Positions 51,780-55,136 of a stretch of 55,136 nucleotides of DNA are shown piece by piece. Position 1 is the first letter of the stretch; the number at the start of each line of letters is the position of its first letter. The translations under genes were made by a program, and so were the position numbers. Origin of the DNA: Mariniblastus sp. (GTDB taxonomy: Bacteria; Planctomycetota; Planctomycetia; Pirellulales; Pirellulaceae). The stretch is from assembly GCA_023300235.1 (NCBI GenBank), contig JALZWN010000006.1:1-55136 (forward strand), written 5' to 3'. The notes under the pieces were generated by a model. The model was not told the origin of the DNA. It saw only the letters and a list, made by a program, of their open reading frames with translations, and did not search any database.

Positions 51780-53087
51780 ATGACAACACAACAAAACGTT
51801 TGGCCCAACTCGATTTTAGCCGTCATTGGGATCGCGTTGCTGATCCTGCAGCCAGCGACCGCTCTTGTCGCTCAATCAGGCAACGCTTCGGGATCAAAAA
51901 CGTCGGCTGCGACCCAATCATTTGTGCACCCCGGCATCGCTCACACTGCCGCCAATCTTGAATTCGTCAAAGAAAAAATCGCCACCGGCGACCAGTCATG
52001 GCAAGATGCCTTTGAAAAGCTACAGCGTTCACGTCACGGCCGATTGTCTTGGAAACCTGATCCTCGTCCGCACGTCCAACGCGGCGTCAGGAACAACCCG
52101 AACATCGGCGGCTCCGACTACATCGACGATGGCCTGGCCGCTTACACGCACTCATTGCTTTGGGTGCTAACTGATAACGAAGACCACGCTAGAAAATCTG
52201 CGCAGATCTTAAACGCTTGGTCCGCCGAACTGGAAACCATCACCAACCACGACGCTCAGCTGTTGGTAGGGATGGCGGGGCATTTGTATTGCAACGCTGC
52301 CGAGCTTTTGAAACACCGTTGGGACGGCTGGCCGAAGGAAGACCAGCAACAATTTAAAAAAATGCTCACCAGCGTTTTCTACCCAGTCATCAAAGACTTT
52401 TATCCGTCGGCCAATGGCAACTGGGATGCCTCGATGTTGCAAACGATGATGGCGATGGCGATCTTCTTGGACGACCGAGCGATGTTTGATCGAGCGGCTG
52501 ACTACTATCGATCCGGCGAAGGCAACGGTGCGATCACGAACTACTTTAACGAGTTTGGTGAATGCCAAGAGTCAGGCCGCGATCAAGTTCACACGCAAAT
52601 GGGGCTCGAGTTCCTCGCCAACACCTGCGAGTTTGCATGGAGCCAAGGCGTCGATCTGTATGGCGAGGCCGACAACCGGTTGTTACTGGGTTTCGAATAC
52701 ACCGCTCGTTACAATTTGGGCTACGACGTTCCATACGAACCCTACGAGAGTTTTGAAAAGCGTTATCACTACAAGAAAATCTCGGGCGACTCTCGCGGCC
52801 GCATCCGTTCGATGTACGAAAAGATTTTCAATCACTACCACGGTCGCAAGGGCTTGGAGGCTCCATTCACTCTGCGGGCCGTCGTTGCCACACGTCCTGA
52901 AGGGCAAGGCAGCGCCATGCTTCCATGGGGGACGTTGATGTACGGGCAAGCGTTACCCGAAGTCGAATCGATCGACGAGAAGCCCACCTTCACTCCAAAG
53001 TCACGAGAAAATCCCGACCGACGAAAGAGAAGAGATCGAGATCGCGAACGAGACGAAAAAAGAGACCGCGAACGCAAATCCGAATGA
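51780..53087 (+). CDS. alginate lyase-like polysaccharide lyase
   Basis: A 435-residue secreted protein from ATG 51780 with a signal peptide (VIGIALLILQPATALVAQ). The alpha-helical toroid expected of the alginate-lyase family (PL5-like, Pfam alginate_lyase) is suggested by IDDGLAAYTHSLLWVLTDN, NGNWDASMLQTMMAMAIFL and GQALPEVES. QESGRDQVHTQMGLEFLANT holds a conserved Gln-Glu-Ser-Gly-Arg-Asp-Gln block. The C-terminal 35 residues are a charged Arg/Asp/Glu tail (RDRDRERDEKRDRERKS). It would cleave a uronic-acid polysaccharide by beta-elimination; the substrate is not proven. Confidence 0.85.
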   Translation: MTTQQNVWPNSILAVIGIALLILQPATALVAQSGNASGSKTSAATQSFVHPGIAHTAANLEFVKEKIATGDQSWQDAFEKLQRSRHGRLSWKPDPRPHVQRGVRNNPNIGGSDYIDDGLAAYTHSLLWVLTDNEDHARKSAQILNAWSAELETITNHDAQLLVGMAGHLYCNAAELLKHRWDGWPKEDQQQFKKMLTSVFYPVIKDFYPSANGNWDASMLQTMMAMAIFLDDRAMFDRAADYYRSGEGNGAITNYFNEFGECQESGRDQVHTQMGLEFLANTCEFAWSQGVDLYGEADNRLLLGFEYTARYNLGYDVPYEPYESFEKRYHYKKISGDSRGRIRSMYEKIFNHYHGRKGLEAPFTLRAVVATRPEGQGSAMLPWGTLMYGQALPEVESIDEKPTFTPKSRENPDRRKRRDRDRERDEKRDRERKSE

Positions 53088-53249
53088 GGCGAGCACAATG
53101 GAAGCCCGCTGCGTCAGCGAGGAACCGAATGTCGCCTTTTACTCGGTAAAGTAGCGCTCTATCACGGAGTGAAAGGCGACTATCTCATCCACTACGTTTT
53201 AGCTATGCCAACGCAATTCCCACCCGAGCCATAACGCTCTCAACCAAAG
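53088..53249. repeat. dispersed repeat between converging lyase and sulfatase genes
   Basis: It contains AGCCCGCTGCGTCAGCGAGG at 53103-53122, GTCGCCTTTTACTCGGTAAA (53131-53150) and CACGGAGTGAAAGGCGAC at 53163-53180. These are the same modules found at 2510-2577 and 2770-2800. The last part forms a hairpin with the preceding GTCGCCTTTTAC. It may act as a bidirectional terminator for the converging genes. Confidence 0.7.
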
Positions 53250-54833
53250 CTACGGAGCACTCCGCCCATCGGCTTTGGATTTTTCGAGTAGCTCGCTTAG
53301 CTCCTTCACCACCTGTGGGTACTCGAGCGACAAATTTGTTCGCTCGCCCGGGTCGGCATCCAGATCATACAGCTGCCCCGGCGCATCTGGTGCCAGTTCC
53401 GGCAACGCGTACTCGGCCATCTCTGATTTGTCGTGGTACTTGTTTCCGCCGGAACCTTGATGGGCCAAATACTTCCACTTGCCTTTGCGAATCGCCAAGT
53501 ACCGTTTGCCGCCGAATCCTTGTTGCAAAATGTACGGCCGAATCTGAACGCCGCCATCGGTGCCCTTGATCGCTGGCAACATGCTAAAACTATCCTGAGC
53601 CGAATCACGCGGCAGTTCAACATCCACGATCTCCGCCGCCGTCGCCATCACATCGGTTAACGAAGTGATCTGATCCGAAGTCGTGTTCGCAGCAACTTTC
53701 CCAGGCCAGCGAACAATAAACGGCACGCGATGCCCGCCTTCCCAATTGTCTCGTTTGACTCCTCGCCAAGGTCGAGCCCCATCGTGCTGGTGGTCCTTCC
53801 GCATGCTCAAGACCGTCGGAACCTCTGGGCCGTTATCGCTCGTGAAAATCACCAGCGTGTTGTCATCCAACTCCAGCCGCTTCAACGTACTCAACAACTC
53901 GCCAACCACGTAATCCAATTCAAAAATGAAATCGCCATGCGGGCCCGATTGCGTTTTCCCTTTAAATGATCGGCCGGGGAACGAGGGCAGGTGGACGGCT
54001 TGCGTCGAGTGGAACAAGAAGAAAGGCTTGTTCGGGGTTTCTTTGACGTGTCGTTCTAAAAACGCTTTGCTCTTCGCCAAGAACTTCATGTCAACTTCTT
54101 CCAGATCAAAATCAGGAGCCTGTTGGCCAGGCCGGCAATCGACCGAATACGGGTGCTTGGGGATCGTCGCTTTGTTTAGTCGCTGAGTCGGCGGCACGGG
54201 GATTTTTTTTCCGTCGATGTAAGCGTACAACCAGTCAGTCGTTGGGCAACAAGCCGTTCCAAAGAACTGATCGAAACCACAGTCGATCGGACCGCCATCA
54301 ATCTCGCGGGAGTAATCAATTTCGGTCACCGTCTTGGGGCCGCCTTTATGAATCGGCTGGCCTTCTTTGTTGTAAAAGGTCAAACCGATATGCCACTTGC
54401 CAAAGCAAGCCGTCGCGTAACCTTTTTTGCGAAGCATCTCCGGCATCGTCAACTGACCGGGATCGATCAAAGACGGCCCACCGGCTCCCGAAAACACACG
54501 TCCTCCCAGTGGCGTACGGAACGCCATCTCGCCGGTCATCAAACTAAACCGAGTCGGAGTGCAAACCGTGCACGGACTGTGAGCGTCCGTGAAGCGCATC
54601 CCCTCAGCTGCCATTTGATCTAGATGTGGGGTTGGGATTTTCGAATCCGGGTTGTAGCAGCCGACGTCTCCATATCCCAAATCGTCTGCGAGAATCACAA
54701 TAATGTTCGGTGTGTCGCTGTTGGGGTTTTCCGCTGACAGGGGCACCGGATCTTGAGCCAAACATTGCCCAGCAAATAAACTCAACGCCAGCAGACAGGC
54801 CAACTCAAATAAACTCAAAGTCTTGGTCGTCAT
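53250..54833 (-). CDS. arylsulfatase family (type I) sulfatase
   Basis: A 527-residue exported sulfatase. After a signal peptide (residues 7-26) come the metal site NIIVILADDLGYGD (Asp50, Asp51) and the formylglycine motif CTPTR at Cys91-Arg95. The latter must be matured by an FGE or anaerobic maturase encoded elsewhere. Later motifs FGKWHIGL, HSTQAVHLP (His) and TSDNGPE (Asp, Asn) complete the active site. It removes sulfate esters, very likely from the glycan attacked by the neighbouring lyase. It converges on the lyase gene. Confidence 0.95.
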   Translation of the reverse strand: MTTKTLSLFELACLLALSLFAGQCLAQDPVPLSAENPNSDTPNIIVILADDLGYGDVGCYNPDSKIPTPHLDQMAAEGMRFTDAHSPCTVCTPTRFSLMTGEMAFRTPLGGRVFSGAGGPSLIDPGQLTMPEMLRKKGYATACFGKWHIGLTFYNKEGQPIHKGGPKTVTEIDYSREIDGGPIDCGFDQFFGTACCPTTDWLYAYIDGKKIPVPPTQRLNKATIPKHPYSVDCRPGQQAPDFDLEEVDMKFLAKSKAFLERHVKETPNKPFFLFHSTQAVHLPSFPGRSFKGKTQSGPHGDFIFELDYVVGELLSTLKRLELDDNTLVIFTSDNGPEVPTVLSMRKDHQHDGARPWRGVKRDNWEGGHRVPFIVRWPGKVAANTTSDQITSLTDVMATAAEIVDVELPRDSAQDSFSMLPAIKGTDGGVQIRPYILQQGFGGKRYLAIRKGKWKYLAHQGSGGNKYHDKSEMAEYALPELAPDAPGQLYDLDADPGERTNLSLEYPQVVKELSELLEKSKADGRSAP

Positions 54834-55136
54834 GGGATTCTCTTTTTATGCGCTCACAGGGCACGGACTCGATGGGGGAATCGATTATAATTGTGTTCAC
54901 ATCAACACGCGATAGTCTGCGACTCACCTTAAGGTAGAACAGTTTTTGTAGCTGGGTGCTCTGGTAGCCAGTTGATTTAGCATGTTTTGGCGCAGCAAAA
55001 AATGTGGAGATTGGCTTCCAGCCTGTCTTGCTCGCTGCCCCCATGCAAATGACAGGCTAGAAGCCCATCACCACAGTTCCTCGCTGACGCGTCGGGCTAC
55101 CATTTATGGATAGCGCCTGTCTAATTTGTAAAATTG
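54834..55136. repeat. right-end spacer with composite hairpin repeat, copy B
   Basis: No gene seen to the window edge. 54972-55107 is the composite repeat also at 31655-31806: TTGATTTAGCATGTTT, an AATGTGGAGATTGG stretch, then arms GGCTTCCAGCCTGTC and GACAGGCTAGAAGCC around a 23-nt loop. The end carries ACGCGTCGGGCTACCATTTAT, an exact inverse of the start of copy A. The sulfatase promoter should be at the left edge. Confidence 0.7.

Noticed and set aside
1-55136. Insertion sequence or prophage in the window
   Set aside because: No transposase, integrase or phage structural protein was recognised; mobility is suggested only by short repeats and remnants.

Overview
The window looks like a chromosomal segment of a planctomycete of the Pirellulales (Rhodopirellula/Blastopirellula-like). 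This is inferred from gene content: a secreted multi-CxxCH protein with the 'putative heme-binding domain' seen in Pirellula and Verrucomicrobia, a propeller-ThuA fusion, a Tat-exported Gfo/Idh/MocA oxidoreductase, a sulfatase beside a polysaccharide lyase, many lipoproteins, and dispersed repeats. There is no rRNA, tRNA, transposase or CRISPR array, so the genus cannot be fixed.

Layout. 0-6 kb: small lipoproteins, an alpha/beta hydrolase, an ECF sigma factor, a stand-alone LigD-type phosphoesterase domain and repeat-rich spacers. 6-23.3 kb: an exopolysaccharide locus. Most genes run leftwards from rmlA through a reductase, an EpsG-type polymerase, a glycosyltransferase, a flippase, a sulfotransferase, an acyltransferase and asparagine synthetase, then deacetylase, formyltransferase and a GT4. 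A divergent tyrosine autokinase (wzc type) faces right. Decay is visible here: a formyltransferase C-terminal remnant, a glycosyltransferase N-terminal stub, an internally deleted sulfotransferase, and an AT-rich glycosyltransferase in reverse orientation. 23-44 kb: mostly housekeeping genes (folA, folK, ilvD, def-fmt) mixed with a radical SAM protein, two more glycosyltransferases, a lipase, an FHA-GAF-adenylate cyclase, a TPR protein and a NusG paralogue. 44-55 kb: an export/catabolism cluster with oxidoreductase, propeller-ThuA protein, six-heme cytochrome, alginate-lyase-like protein and sulfatase, probably for sulfated polysaccharides.

The most notable observation is at 43484-43912. A thioredoxin-like lipoprotein has an in-frame UGA exactly where the first active-site cysteine should be (W-UGA-P-P-C). 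The frame stays open on both sides, and a perfect 7-bp hairpin with a CGGG loop begins 15 nt after the UGA, matching the layout of a bacterial SECIS element. It reads as a selenocysteine thioredoxin unless the UGA is a recent nonsense mutation.

Other points of interest are a 29-aa very basic protein (24547-24636) resembling the bS22/AURKAIP1-COX24 type of ribosomal protein, a hairpin-rich 600-bp leader ending in an intrinsic terminator just before folK, and a structured dispersed repeat whose two copies show a compensatory base-pair change.
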